Shown here: positions 1 through 8,652 of the stretch, in pieces | Layout of the letters: each line of letters begins with the position of its first letter | Numbering within the stretch: position 1 is the first letter of the stretch | Assembly (NCBI RefSeq): GCF_018861905.1 | Contig: NZ_JAHLDU010000008.1 | Location: 145,054-209,053 of the forward strand | Direction of reading: 5' to 3' | Origin: Clostridium sp. DSM 17811 | GTDB lineage: Bacteria; Bacillota; Clostridia; Clostridiales; Clostridiaceae | Length of the DNA: 64,000 bases | Translations under genes and position numbers: made by a program | Notes under the pieces: model-generated | Databases searched by the model: none | Told to the model about the DNA's origin: nothing | What the model saw: only the letters and a program-made list of their open reading frames with translations

Positions 1-453
1 ACCATTTTCGATAAAAATAAAACCATCATTTTTCAATGTCTGCACATTACGAAGTACGCTTGGGCTATTGTACATCATGTCGTTGATATGTGTGGCAATG
101 ACTTTTGGTCCACGCATGGACATAATTTTAGTTGATAGTAAATCATCCGAAATTCCATTAGCAGCTTTCCCTAAAATATTAGCGGAAGCGGGAGCAATCA
201 AAAGTAAATCTGTCTTTTGGGAAAGTGATTTATGGCTATTGTCCCATGTTTTAGGGAGATCAAAGGAGTGTATTTGGATGGGATGATCAACACTTCGTTG
301 CAACATGAGTGGTGTAACAAAATTTGTGGCATTTTCAGTCATAATAACATATACGTCCGCATGGTGTTTTTTTAGTTCACTAATTACATTCAAAGATTGC
401 ACGGCAGGGCTACAACCAGTAACACAAACTACAATCCTTTTGCCATTTAACAT
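1..453 (-). CDS. Flavoprotein of the CoaC/Dfp (HFCD) family, 5' part
   Basis: The first 151 codons of a gene running off the left edge. The protein starts MLNGKRIVVCVTGCSPAVQ and contains IAPASANILGKAANGISDDL (about residues 87-106). That matches the FMN-binding PASAN signature of phosphopantothenoylcysteine decarboxylase (CoaC/Dfp) and related cysteine decarboxylases. A His in SHKSLS (about residue 76) lies where the family has its catalytic His. The usual N-terminal GGIAAYK loop is changed to GCSPAVQ, so this may be a diverged paralogue rather than the housekeeping CoaBC. The start follows AAAGGATG at good spacing. A perfect palindrome lies about 60 bp upstream. The C-terminal half is not visible, so a fused CoaB domain cannot be judged. 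Confidence 0.8.
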   Translation of the reverse strand, partial: MLNGKRIVVCVTGCSPAVQSLNVISELKKHHADVYVIMTENATNFVTPLMLQRSVDHPIQIHSFDLPKTWDNSHKSLSQKTDLLLIAPASANILGKAANGISDDLLSTKIMSMRGPKVIATHINDMMYNSPSVLRNVQTLKNDGFIFIENG

Positions 454-512
454 ATTTACACATCCTTTTTATATTTATTGTTTTCTTAATTTTGTCAATA
501 TTAACACTATAA

Positions 513-526
513 TGACAATATTGTCA
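513..526 (-). promoter_or_regulatory. Perfect palindrome TGACAATATTGTCA over a probable promoter
   Basis: A 14-bp perfect palindrome lies 60-73 bp upstream of the flavoprotein start. On the minus strand it overlaps TTGACA, with TTAATA 17 bp further on, so it would cover the -35 region. A second TTGTCAATATT half lies beside it at 492-502. This is the layout of a repressor operator, but no regulator gene for it is visible here. The rest of the 454-771 interval shows only the promoter of the next gene. Confidence 0.4.
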
Positions 527-676
527 AGGTTGTAAAGTAACCAAAGGTCAAAGATATAATAAATGCAAATATGGTGGCTACTGATATAATTATTAATGAT
601 TTTAAACAAGTTTAAGTCTCTATATTTCATAGAATTGAATGAAAAATGAAAATATTCTTCCAATTGACTGAATTTG

Positions 677-685
677 TGATATAAT
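677..685 (+). promoter_or_regulatory. Extended -10 promoter (TGA-TATAAT)
   Basis: TATAAT at 680-685 is preceded by TGN. No good -35 is seen 17 bp upstream, as expected for an extended -10 promoter. It would give a leader of about 80 nt ahead of the first DAHP synthase gene. No T-box or other known riboswitch motif was recognised in that leader. Confidence 0.45.
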
Positions 686-771
686 TCATTAATATAACAA
701 ATTGAATTAAAAATACTCTTATAATTTTAGCTTAACAAAATAATAAATAAGTAAAGTGAGGAAAAAGTGAT

Positions 772-1800
772 ATGAATATTAAATATATAAAGAAAATGCC
801 TACTGAGAAGGAAATTATGGAAGAAATGCCTCTACCCAATAATATTAAAGAAATTAAAAAAAACAGAGATGCTGAAATAAGGAAAGTTTTTGAGAATGAA
901 TCTGATAAGTTTCTCCTTATAGTTGGACCATGTTCAGCTGATAACGAAGATTCGGTGTGCGAATATATAGGAAAGCTTGCAGAAGTTCAGGAAAAGGTAA
1001 AAGATTCTATCATTATTATACCTAGAATTTACACAAACAAACCTCGAACTACTGGTGAAGGATATAAAGGTATGGCCTCTCAACCAGATCCAAGTAAGGA
1101 ACCTGATATGGATGCAGGATTAAGAGCTATTAGAAAACTCCATTTAAAAGCATTAAGTGAATATCACATGCCTGCTGCAGACGAAATGTTATATCCAGAA
1201 AATTATACATATCTATCAGATTTGTTAGGGTACATTGCTGTTGGAGCCCGCTCAGTAGAAAATCAGCAACATAGATTTACAGTAAGTGGTGTTGATATGC
1301 CTGTAGGTATGAAGAACCCAACTGGTGGAGATCTGACTGTAATGCTAAATTCAATTAAAGCAGCACAGGATGGTCATACTTTTATATATAGTGGATGGCA
1401 GGTTGAAACATCAGGAAACCCACTTGCACATGCTGTTTTAAGAGGGGCTGTGGATTCTTATGGTAAAAATATTCCAAACTATCATTATGAAGATTTGATA
1501 AATATTGCTAAAGAATATGAAAAACAGAAATTTGCAAATCCTTCTATTATTGTAGATACTAATCATGCAAATTCAATGAAGCTTTATAAAGAACAACCAA
1601 GAATAGCTAGAGAAGTATTAATGAGTAGGAAAGATGACTCTCTACTTAAAAAAATGATAAAAGGATTTATGATTGAAAGTTATATTGTAGAAGGTAAACA
1701 AGATGTGGGGCGAGGCACTTATGGTAAATCTATAACAGATGCATGTTTAGGATGGGAAGAAACTGAAAAATTAATTTATAATATTGCTGAAAATTTATAG
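772..1800 (+). CDS. 3-deoxy-7-phosphoheptulonate (DAHP) synthase, copy 1
   Basis: First enzyme of the shikimate pathway; condenses phosphoenolpyruvate with erythrose 4-phosphate in the cytosol. At 342 aa it fits the class I (AroF/AroG/AroH) family. Visible motifs are GPCS (52-55), KPRTT (90-94), GARSVENQQHR (158-168), DTNHANS (262-268) and SITDAC (320-325). The expected metal ligands are present: Cys54, His265, Glu302 and Asp323. ATG follows GAGGAAAAAGTGAT. A strong hairpin terminator follows at once, so it is transcribed alone. It is about 95% identical to the copy at 4753-5781. Differences include GYI versus SYH near residue 153 and GRG versus GSG near residue 314. Which aromatic amino acid, if any, inhibits it cannot be told from the sequence. 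Confidence 0.93.
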   Translation: MNIKYIKKMPTEKEIMEEMPLPNNIKEIKKNRDAEIRKVFENESDKFLLIVGPCSADNEDSVCEYIGKLAEVQEKVKDSIIIIPRIYTNKPRTTGEGYKGMASQPDPSKEPDMDAGLRAIRKLHLKALSEYHMPAADEMLYPENYTYLSDLLGYIAVGARSVENQQHRFTVSGVDMPVGMKNPTGGDLTVMLNSIKAAQDGHTFIYSGWQVETSGNPLAHAVLRGAVDSYGKNIPNYHYEDLINIAKEYEKQKFANPSIIVDTNHANSMKLYKEQPRIAREVLMSRKDDSLLKKMIKGFMIESYIVEGKQDVGRGTYGKSITDACLGWEETEKLIYNIAENL

Positions 1801-1824
1801 AAGTTTTATATTTTATTATTTAGT

Positions 1825-1854
1825 AAGGAGGTAACTTTTAATAGTTACCTCCTT
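1825..1854 (+). terminator. Hairpin terminator after DAHP synthase copy 1
   Basis: A perfect 12-bp stem (1825-1836 with 1843-1854) with a 6-nt loop, 24 bp after the stop codon. Downstream the sequence is only moderately T-rich (TGTTTATCTTT). Confidence 0.75.
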
Positions 1855-1969
1855 TGTTTATCTTTCACGTTATTTTTTTCATTATAATATAACTTCCATA
1901 TTTATAAATGTGTGTATAAAATGACATAATAGTAAAGAGATGTCAGTTTTTAGTATGCATTGAATTGAA

Positions 1970-3958
1970 TTATATTTTAAAATTCTTTTCTTGAACAATC
2001 ATGGTTTTAGTCATACTATTTAAGGTAATAGCTGTTGAAGCTACTTCAGCAGCTAAATTATTCATCTCATCTGTAGAAGCAGTTATCTCTTGAGAAGAAG
2101 CTGATATTTCTTCAGCTAGAGCAGATACACTTTCTACCTTGCTAAGTATGTTATCTTTTTCTATTTTTACATCTAGGGCGGATGAATTTATGGATTGTAC
2201 CTTTGGAATTATAATTTTAATTACTTCTATAATTTTTTCAAAAGAATTCATTGTTTTATTTATTATGGTTATTTGGTCGCCAAGTTCTGTTTTCATAGTG
2301 GTAGTATTTCCTGTAACAATTTCAGTATTTTTGGAAATATTAGATATTAGTTGAGTAATATGCGTTGAAGAAGTCTTTGTTTGTTCAGCTAGTTTTTTAA
2401 CTTCATTTGCAACTACCGAAAAACCTTTGCCGGCTTCTCCAGCATTTGCTGCTTCAATAGAAGCATTCAAGGCTAATAGACTAGTTTGATTAGCAATAGA
2501 ATTGATTATATTAATTATACTATGAACTTCCTTTATACTACTGCTAAAGGTAATTATTTTATCTGATAAATCTTTAAAGGATAAACTTATACCATTTACG
2601 GCCTGCATTAATAACTTCATATTATTACTACTGTCAGTTGCAAGGCCACTCATTGTTAAAGTGTTTTTATCTACATCTTCAATGTATGCAACTATATCTT
2701 CAATTTTACTACTAAACCTATTTAATATATAAGTTGTTTCTACTAAATCTTCTGCTTGAGCACTGATACCACTAGCAACCTCTTGAACTGAATGGGCTAC
2801 ATTATTTGATGAGGAAACCATCTTTTGAGATATACTAGATAATACTGTAGAGTCTGTATCTATACTTGCGGAAGTCTTCTTTGAAACGGTAATCATCTGT
2901 TTAATTGAGGTTTGCATTGTGCTCATAGAATTAGCCATATCACCTATTTCATCTTTGTAACCTAAATATAGGGTACTTACTTCATTAGTAAAGTCTCCAG
3001 TTGATAATACATTTAGAGATTTTGAGGAATATTTAATTCTTTTGGATAGGCTTTGAGCAATAATATAAACTATTAAAAGTCCAATAATTAAAAACAGTAA
3101 GGAGGACATCACTATAGATGATTTTAAAGAATCAAGCTCTGATAATAGTTCACTTTTATCTAATATAACTACTATGGACCAATTTTCTTTTTTTACTGGT
3201 GCGTATCCTCCGTAGGATTTTTTTTCACCAAAACTATATGCACTTAAACCTGTTTGTCCTGCTATCATCTTTTTTTGCATAGCTGCAATAGCGTTAAGAC
3301 TTGGATTTTTTTTAGCCTCTTCTATAGAATTATATTGATTTAATGGCATGTTTTTATCCATAAAAGCAATACTATTGCTTTTACTGTTTATCATGTAGGC
3401 ACTGCCAGTTTTACCAAAGGTGATTTTTTTAATCATTTCACTTAGTTCTAACCCATTTCGAACGGAAACTAATACACCTACTACTGAATTATTCTTTTTT
3501 ACTGGCACTGAATATGTCATAGTTATTGTGGTTTTATCTTTGTTAACAACGGGGTCAGCTATATAACTTCCTCCGGAAATGGATTTTTGAAATGAAATAG
3601 TATCTTTTATGTTACCTTTTTCTCCAGTTGTATATAAAATATTGCCATGGATATCTGCATATCCCATTTTTAAACTTTTACTTCTGGCAGTTTCACCCTG
3701 TAATATAGATTTTGTTTTTTCAGGTGTAGTAATACTATTAGTTGATGCAATTACTTCCATTGAATTCAATTGACTGTCTAGAGAAGCTTGAACTGTGTTT
3801 GAAGCTTGAGTAGCTATTTGTGGTAGTGTTTTCTCTATATTTGACACCAAGGCATTAGAGGCATTTATGTAAGAAATAATTCCTAGACCTGAACATATAA
3901 TTATTAATAATATGCCAATTAAAATAATTAATTTTGATTTTATACTTTTTGTAATCAT
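1970..3958 (-). CDS. Methyl-accepting chemotaxis protein, membrane-bound
   Basis: A 662-aa chemoreceptor. Transmembrane helices lie near residues 9-29 and 285-305. Between them is a roughly 250-residue extracytoplasmic region of the dCache type, which usually binds small molecules. A HAMP region follows (about 305-360), then a long helical signalling domain. The conserved hairpin tip reads [20 protein letters not shown] and continues into [20 protein letters not shown], which contacts CheA/CheW. The ligand is unknown. It starts 17 bp after the stop of a MarR regulator gene and is probably co-transcribed with it. The pair sits between the two DAHP synthase copies. SD AAGGGAG precedes the ATG. 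Confidence 0.92.
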   Translation of the reverse strand: MITKSIKSKLIILIGILLIIICSGLGIISYINASNALVSNIEKTLPQIATQASNTVQASLDSQLNSMEVIASTNSITTPEKTKSILQGETARSKSLKMGYADIHGNILYTTGEKGNIKDTISFQKSISGGSYIADPVVNKDKTTITMTYSVPVKKNNSVVGVLVSVRNGLELSEMIKKITFGKTGSAYMINSKSNSIAFMDKNMPLNQYNSIEEAKKNPSLNAIAAMQKKMIAGQTGLSAYSFGEKKSYGGYAPVKKENWSIVVILDKSELLSELDSLKSSIVMSSLLFLIIGLLIVYIIAQSLSKRIKYSSKSLNVLSTGDFTNEVSTLYLGYKDEIGDMANSMSTMQTSIKQMITVSKKTSASIDTDSTVLSSISQKMVSSSNNVAHSVQEVASGISAQAEDLVETTYILNRFSSKIEDIVAYIEDVDKNTLTMSGLATDSSNNMKLLMQAVNGISLSFKDLSDKIITFSSSIKEVHSIINIINSIANQTSLLALNASIEAANAGEAGKGFSVVANEVKKLAEQTKTSSTHITQLISNISKNTEIVTGNTTTMKTELGDQITIINKTMNSFEKIIEVIKIIIPKVQSINSSALDVKIEKDNILSKVESVSALAEEISASSQEITASTDEMNNLAAEVASTAITLNSMTKTMIVQEKNFKI

Positions 3959-3975
3959 TTATTAAATCAACTCCC

Positions 3976-4446
3976 TTATTTGTTTTGATTGCTAATATTC
4001 AAATCGCGCATTTTTATAAGTAGATTTTGTATTGAAATAAAAGAATAAGAAAGTTCTTCTATTTCTTCAGAAGATAGTACATTGAATTTTTTTAGAAGCA
4101 TTTCTTCTGAATTAGACATAGTTTTAGAAACAAGTTCTACAGCCTTTTTAGACAGAGATAAATATGTAATTCGTTTATCTATAGAATCTTGTCTTTTATT
4201 TATGTAACCCATTAAATTTAATGTATTAATACTTCTACTTACATTCGAAGAAGAGATATTAAGTTTTTTGCTTAAAAATGATGAAGTAGTGTTACCCTCC
4301 ATATGAATTGTATTTAAAATTTTTGAGAGCAAAGGGCTAACTCCTAAATTACTAAGGTCTGGGATAAGGTCTATAAATTCAATATTGAATATGCTATAAA
4401 AGTTAACCATACTTAATATTAGTTTTTGATGTTCTTTACTATTCAT
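3976..4446 (-). CDS. MarR-family transcriptional regulator
   Basis: A 156-aa protein with a central winged helix: LLSKILNTIHMEGNTTSSFL, then SSNVSRSINTLNLMGYINKR, then the wing DSIDKRITYLSLS with the family's D-x-R-x-x. MarR proteins bind palindromic operators as dimers and often release DNA on binding phenolic or other small ligands. It is the first gene of a likely two-gene operon with the chemoreceptor. A large imperfect palindrome lies about 50 bp upstream of its start, suggesting autoregulation. SD AAAGGAG precedes the ATG at normal spacing. The inducer and any further targets are unknown. Confidence 0.88.
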   Translation of the reverse strand: MNSKEHQKLILSMVNFYSIFNIEFIDLIPDLSNLGVSPLLSKILNTIHMEGNTTSSFLSKKLNISSSNVSRSINTLNLMGYINKRQDSIDKRITYLSLSKKAVELVSKTMSNSEEMLLKKFNVLSSEEIEELSYSFISIQNLLIKMRDLNISNQNK

Positions 4447-4493
4447 CTTATTCTCCTTTATTTTGTAAATTGTAATGAAATTATTATAACAAT

Positions 4494-4529
4494 ATATGTA
4501 TCAAATGACAACTATCATACGATACATAT
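4494..4529 (-). promoter_or_regulatory. Imperfect 36-bp palindrome, likely MarR operator
   Basis: Nine-bp perfect arms (ATATGTATC at 4494-4502 and GATACATAT at 4521-4529), with inner ATGA/TCAT symmetry. It lies 48-83 bp upstream of the MarR start codon, typical of an autoregulatory operator. Of the remaining gene-free stretch (4447-4752), only the promoter listed next was recognised. Confidence 0.5.
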
Positions 4530-4595
4530 TTTTTAGGCAATTATTTATTAAAAAAATAATTAAAGCAGAAATTTAAAATAAAAAGAAAATAATAA

Positions 4596-4624
4596 TTGAA
4601 AATGTATGGAGTTATAAGTATAAT
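4596..4624 (+). promoter_or_regulatory. Sigma-A-type promoter for DAHP synthase copy 2
   Basis: TTGAAA (4596-4601) and TATAAT (4619-4624) with exactly 17 bp between. It predicts a leader of about 120 nt. This promoter differs from that of copy 1; homology between the two copies begins only about 35 bp before the ATG. The two genes are therefore probably expressed differently. Confidence 0.6.
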
Positions 4625-4752
4625 GAGACCTATTAACTAATGATTCGTAACTTTCAGATATCGTTCAATAAATGTATTATTGATGTCGTGGCTATTTTTA
4701 AGAATCCAAGAGTGAAGTTAATAATAAATAAGCAAAGTGGGGGAAAAGTGAA

Positions 4753-5781
4753 ATGAATATTAAATATATAAAAAAGATGACTACTTCAAAGGAAATTATG
4801 GAAGAAATGCCTCTGTCAAATAAAATTAAAGAAATTAAAAAAAACAGAGATGCTGAAATAAGGAAAGTTTTTGAGAATAAATCTGATAAGTTTCTACTTA
4901 TAGTTGGACCATGCTCGGCTGATAACGAAGACTCGGTGTGTGAATACATAGGGAAGCTTGCAAAAGTTCAGGAAAAAGTAAAAGACTCTATAATAATTAT
5001 ACCTAGGATTTATACAAATAAACCTAGAACTACTGGTGAAGGATATAAAGGCATGGCCTCTCAACCAGACCCAAATAAAGCACCTGATATGGATGCAGGA
5101 TTAAGAGCTATTAGAAAACTTCATTTAAAAGCATTAAGTGAATATCATATGCCTGCTGCAGATGAAATGTTATATCCAGAAAACTATACATATCTTTCAG
5201 ATTTATTAAGTTATCATGCAGTTGGAGCTCGCTCTGTAGAAAATCAGCAACATAGATTTACCGTAAGTGGTATTGATATGCCTGTAGGTATGAAGAATCC
5301 AACTGGTGGAGATCTAACTGTAATGCTAAATTCAATTAAAGCAGCACAGGGTGCTCATACTTTTATATATAGCGGATGGCAGGTTGAAACATCAGGAAAC
5401 CCACTTGCACATGCTGTTTTAAGAGGAGCCGTGGATTCTTATGGTAAAAATATTCCAAACTATCATTATGAAGATTTAATAAATATTGCTAAAGAATATG
5501 AAAAACAGAAGTTTTTAAATCCTTCTATTATTGTGGATACTAATCATGCAAATTCAATGAAGCTTTACAAAGAGCAACCAAGAATAGCTAGAGAAGTGTT
5601 AATGAGTAGGAAAGATGACTCTCTACTTAAAAAAATGATAAAAGGATTTATGATTGAAAGTTATATTGTAGAAGGTAAACAAGATGTAGGGTCTGGCACT
5701 TACGGTAAATCCATAACAGATGCATGTTTAGGATGGGAAGAAACTGAAAAATTAATTTATAATATTGCTGAAAATTTATAG
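4753..5781 (+). CDS. 3-deoxy-7-phosphoheptulonate (DAHP) synthase, copy 2
   Basis: The second 342-aa class I DAHP synthase, about 95% identical in protein to the copy at 772-1800 and nearly as similar in DNA. All metal and substrate motifs are kept (GPCS, KPRTT, DTNHANS, SITDAC). The copies differ at some 16 positions, mostly in the N-terminal 25 residues and around residue 155 (LLSYHAVGAR here). In E. coli paralogues the N-terminal region contributes to feedback inhibition, so differing allosteric behaviour is possible but only an inference. ATG follows GGGGGAAAAGTGAA. It has its own promoter and terminator. The duplication must include about 35 bp of upstream DNA and stops at the end of the gene. 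Confidence 0.93.
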   Translation: MNIKYIKKMTTSKEIMEEMPLSNKIKEIKKNRDAEIRKVFENKSDKFLLIVGPCSADNEDSVCEYIGKLAKVQEKVKDSIIIIPRIYTNKPRTTGEGYKGMASQPDPNKAPDMDAGLRAIRKLHLKALSEYHMPAADEMLYPENYTYLSDLLSYHAVGARSVENQQHRFTVSGIDMPVGMKNPTGGDLTVMLNSIKAAQGAHTFIYSGWQVETSGNPLAHAVLRGAVDSYGKNIPNYHYEDLINIAKEYEKQKFLNPSIIVDTNHANSMKLYKEQPRIAREVLMSRKDDSLLKKMIKGFMIESYIVEGKQDVGSGTYGKSITDACLGWEETEKLIYNIAENL

Positions 5782-5794
5782 AAGCTTTTATAGT

Positions 5795-5826
5795 AAAAAC
5801 TCTGAGTTAAAGCACTCAGAGTTTTT
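5795..5826 (+). terminator. Hairpin terminator after DAHP synthase copy 2
   Basis: A 12-bp stem (5795-5806 with 5815-5826) ending in a T run, 13 bp after the stop. Its sequence is unrelated to the terminator of copy 1, so the duplication did not include the terminator. Confidence 0.8.
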
Positions 5827-5857
5827 ATGTTTTTGTACAAATTTAAAAATAATTTAA

Positions 5858-7852
5858 TTAAATATGATTTGCAACTTCATAAGCATCCCAAATACCATAC
5901 ATGATATTAGAAACTTTACGTGCATCTCCTAAAAGATAAATTTCAGGAACTTCAAATTCTAATTCTTTATATAAAGAATTTTCCTCTTTATAGCCTACTG
6001 AAAGTATTACTGAATCACATTTAATTTTCTCAATTCCATTTTCTGTTTCCATTTCAAGTAATCCATCTTTATATGCTTTAACTTTTGAATTTGTTTTTAC
6101 AGCAATCTTATTAAATGGAATTAATTTCTCAAGCATTTCACTGTTTGCAGAACATAAAGGTCCATTTAATGCAAGTATTTTGTTTAATGCCTCTACTATA
6201 GTTACACTTTTGCCTTCTTTAGCAAGGTGAAGTGCAAGTTCACATCCAACCAATCCTCCGCCAACTATAACTGTTGTATCTTTACAGTCTTTCTTTCCTA
6301 GTAAAACATCTGCGGCTGTAAATACTTTTGCGTCATCTCCAAGTGGAAATACTTTTGGAGTAGAGCCTGTAGCAATTATTACACTATCAAAATCAGCTTT
6401 TAAAATTTGATCTTTTGTAACCTCAGTATTTAAATTAACCTTAACCTTTAATTCTTTTAATGTATGTTCAAACCAATTAGCTAAAGCGATATCGTCTTCT
6501 TTAAAGTCTGGAACTCCACCTGGTATAAGATTTCCACCTAATTTATTATTCTTTTCAAAAATAACGGCTTCGTGCCCTCTAAGAGTCAAAACTCTTGCGG
6601 CTTCACATCCTGCTACTCCACCTCCAACTATTAAAACTTTTTTCTTCTTTAATATTGGTGTAAGTGCATTATCTTTTTCTTTACATGCCTGAGGATTTAC
6701 AGCACAGTTAAGCATTGAATAATGTTGTATACGTCCCATACATCCTTCTTGACATGATATGCAAGGTCTAATTGATTTAAGATTGTTGCATCGCAATTTA
6801 TTTACATAATCAGGATCTGCAAGAAGTGGTCTACCAAGACTTATAATATCACATGTTCCATTTTCGATAGCATCTAGTGCCATATCTGGATTATCCATTC
6901 TTCCAGCACACATAATAGGTACATCTACAGTTTCTTTCATTAATTTAGCGTATGGTCTGTATAATCCCTTATCTTGATACATTGGGGGATGACTCCACCA
7001 CCATGAATCGTAAGATCCAACGTCTGTGTCTAATGAATCATATCCATAGGATACAAGTAATTTAGCAGCCTTAATTCCTTCTTCAAGATCTCTACCTTTT
7101 TCAGTAAATACTTCTCCTGGAAGTGCTCCGTCTCTGAGATCTTTAATAAAGCTCTTTGGTGAATATCTAAGAACTACAGGATAATCTTCTCCACATCTAT
7201 CTTTGATTTCTTCAACTATTTCACGAGCAAAACGAAGTCTATTATCTAAGCTTCCACCATATTCATCAGTTCTATGATTAAATAATGACATAGCGAATTG
7301 GTCTATAAGATATCCTTCATGAACAGCATGAATTTCTATTCCGTCAAAACCAGCTCTCTTTGCATTATAAGCTCCATCTCCAAATTTTTTAACTATAGAC
7401 TTAATTTCATCTATTGTAATTGCACGGCAAGTTTTATCGAGCCATCTGTGCTGAATTGGTGATGGTGCAACTGGTGGAAATTCCCCAAGGTTAGTGGGAA
7501 TAGTAACTCTACCAAATCCTCCTGACATTTGAATAAACACCTTTGCATTATATGCATGTATTCTTTCGGTTAGTTCTTTACCTGTTCTAACAAATTGAAC
7601 TGGATTATATGTAGAGCATGGACAATTTGGCATACCGTGTTCTTCAACTTCATTATCTACAAAAGTAACTCCTGTAATAATTAACCCTGTACCGCCTTTT
7701 GCTCTCTCGGTATAATAATCAATTCCTCTTTGATTAAATCCACCTTCACTATCGGCTAGTCCGAGTGGTCCCATTGGTGCTAATGCAAAACGATTTTTAA
7801 TTTCACATTTACCAATTTTAATTGGTTCAAACAATTTTTTATACTTGTTCAT
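5858..7852 (-). CDS. 2-enoate reductase-like NADH:flavin oxidoreductase (FMN/FAD/4Fe-4S)
   Basis: A 664-aa protein of the old-yellow-enzyme family with a C-terminal flavoprotein half, as in 2-enoate reductase (Enr/FldZ), 2,4-dienoyl-CoA reductase and BaiCD. It reduces activated C=C bonds with NADH. Residues 1-370 form the FMN-binding TIM barrel (RFALAPMGPLGL, GFDGIEIHAVHEGYLIDQF). CISCQEGC plus a Cys 12 residues on is the 4Fe-4S motif. Two Rossmann motifs follow: VGGGVAGCEAARV and VGGGLVGCELALH. The whole reads most like clostridial 2-enoate/cinnamate reductases, used in Stickland-type reduction of aromatic acids. The start at 7852 (MNKYKKLFEP) is chosen because GGAGGG stands just before it; the frame is open 19 codons further up without a ribosome site. 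It is divergent from a PadR regulator. Confidence 0.85.
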   Translation of the reverse strand: MNKYKKLFEPIKIGKCEIKNRFALAPMGPLGLADSEGGFNQRGIDYYTERAKGGTGLIITGVTFVDNEVEEHGMPNCPCSTYNPVQFVRTGKELTERIHAYNAKVFIQMSGGFGRVTIPTNLGEFPPVAPSPIQHRWLDKTCRAITIDEIKSIVKKFGDGAYNAKRAGFDGIEIHAVHEGYLIDQFAMSLFNHRTDEYGGSLDNRLRFAREIVEEIKDRCGEDYPVVLRYSPKSFIKDLRDGALPGEVFTEKGRDLEEGIKAAKLLVSYGYDSLDTDVGSYDSWWWSHPPMYQDKGLYRPYAKLMKETVDVPIMCAGRMDNPDMALDAIENGTCDIISLGRPLLADPDYVNKLRCNNLKSIRPCISCQEGCMGRIQHYSMLNCAVNPQACKEKDNALTPILKKKKVLIVGGGVAGCEAARVLTLRGHEAVIFEKNNKLGGNLIPGGVPDFKEDDIALANWFEHTLKELKVKVNLNTEVTKDQILKADFDSVIIATGSTPKVFPLGDDAKVFTAADVLLGKKDCKDTTVIVGGGLVGCELALHLAKEGKSVTIVEALNKILALNGPLCSANSEMLEKLIPFNKIAVKTNSKVKAYKDGLLEMETENGIEKIKCDSVILSVGYKEENSLYKELEFEVPEIYLLGDARKVSNIMYGIWDAYEVANHI

Positions 7853-7930
7853 ATATACCCTCCTTAAATTATCTATAGTAAGACAATTATGTAATGCCTT
7901 TATATACATTATGCGCTTTTATATTTATAT

Positions 7931-7951
7931 ATGTCAATGATAACATGTTAT
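7931..7951. promoter_or_regulatory. PadR-type operator (ATGT-N8-ACAT) in the divergent promoter
   Basis: ATGT (7931-7934) and ACAT (7943-7946) are separated by exactly 8 bp, the classic PadR half-site arrangement. It overlaps the perfect palindrome ATAACATGTTAT (7940-7951). It lies between the enoate reductase and padR starts, so one site could control both genes. Confidence 0.5.
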
Positions 7952-8021
7952 ATATACTATGTTGTACTTTACTTTTCAATTAATTATGGTAAAATTATAA
8001 GAAAGAATGAGGTGTTGTTAA

Positions 8022-8567
8022 ATGAGAACTTTAAAATATGCAATTTTAGGATTGATAAATAGAAAACCATTAACTGGGTACGATATAACTAAAGAATTTA
8101 ATAGTGGATTAGTGGAGTTTTGGTATGCTAATCATAGTCAAATCTATCCTGAATTAAGGAAATTAACTGATGAATGTCTAATTTCATATGAAATAATTAT
8201 CCAAGGTGAAAAACTTGAAAAAAAATTATATACAATAACCCAAGAGGGAAAGGTATGTTTACAAAAATGGCTAGTGAAAGATGAACCCTTAGAACACACT
8301 CCTAAAGATGTTTTTAGACTTAAAGCATATTTTTGTGATGAAATATCTAATGAAGATTTAGTAAAACAATTTCAAAGCGCATTAATCAAACATTCCGAGA
8401 GATTAGAATATCTTGAAAATACTATGAAAGAGCTTTTAAAGATAAATGATATATCAAAAGTATCTTCTCCAAGATTTGGAGAGTATATTGTTTTAAATGG
8501 TGCAATTATGAGAGAAAAAGATTACATAGACTGGATTGAAGATTCTATAAAAAAGATCTTAATATAA
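8022..8567 (+). CDS. PadR-family transcriptional regulator
   Basis: A 181-aa protein with the N-terminal PadR winged helix (residues 1-85): LKYAILGLINRKPLTGYDIT, SQIYPELRKLTDECLI, KKLYTITQEGK. A C-terminal helical dimerisation domain follows (about 95-180). PadR proteins repress phenolic-acid or stress genes and are relieved by ligand. It is divergent from the 2-enoate-reductase-like gene, with a PadR-type operator between them, so it most likely represses that gene and itself. An acrylic or cinnamic acid inducer would fit but is inferred. ATG follows GAGGTGTTGTTAA. Confidence 0.88.
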   Translation: MRTLKYAILGLINRKPLTGYDITKEFNSGLVEFWYANHSQIYPELRKLTDECLISYEIIIQGEKLEKKLYTITQEGKVCLQKWLVKDEPLEHTPKDVFRLKAYFCDEISNEDLVKQFQSALIKHSERLEYLENTMKELLKINDISKVSSPRFGEYIVLNGAIMREKDYIDWIEDSIKKILI

Positions 8568-8652
8568 ATAGTTTAGGTTAATAAAATACAAGGAAGATGC
8601 CTTTCGGAAAACTCCCTTGCATAGGGTATAAAATGAATATTAATGTATTTTG

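Noticed and set aside
68..535. Two plus-strand open frames at the left edge
   Set aside because: They are antisense to the flavoprotein gene, which has the family motifs and a ribosome site.
475..663. 62-aa minus-strand open frame in the left intergenic region
   Set aside because: Low-complexity Ile/Asn/Tyr-rich translation, overlaps the operator/promoter region and has no ribosome site.
4698..4949. 83-aa minus-strand open frame over the start of DAHP synthase copy 2
   Set aside because: Antisense to a clearly conserved gene and without a ribosome site; an equivalent frame is not kept in copy 1.
8575..8640. Terminator after the padR gene (CAAGG/CCTTG)
   Set aside because: Only a 5-bp stem with a long loop and no T run could be drawn.
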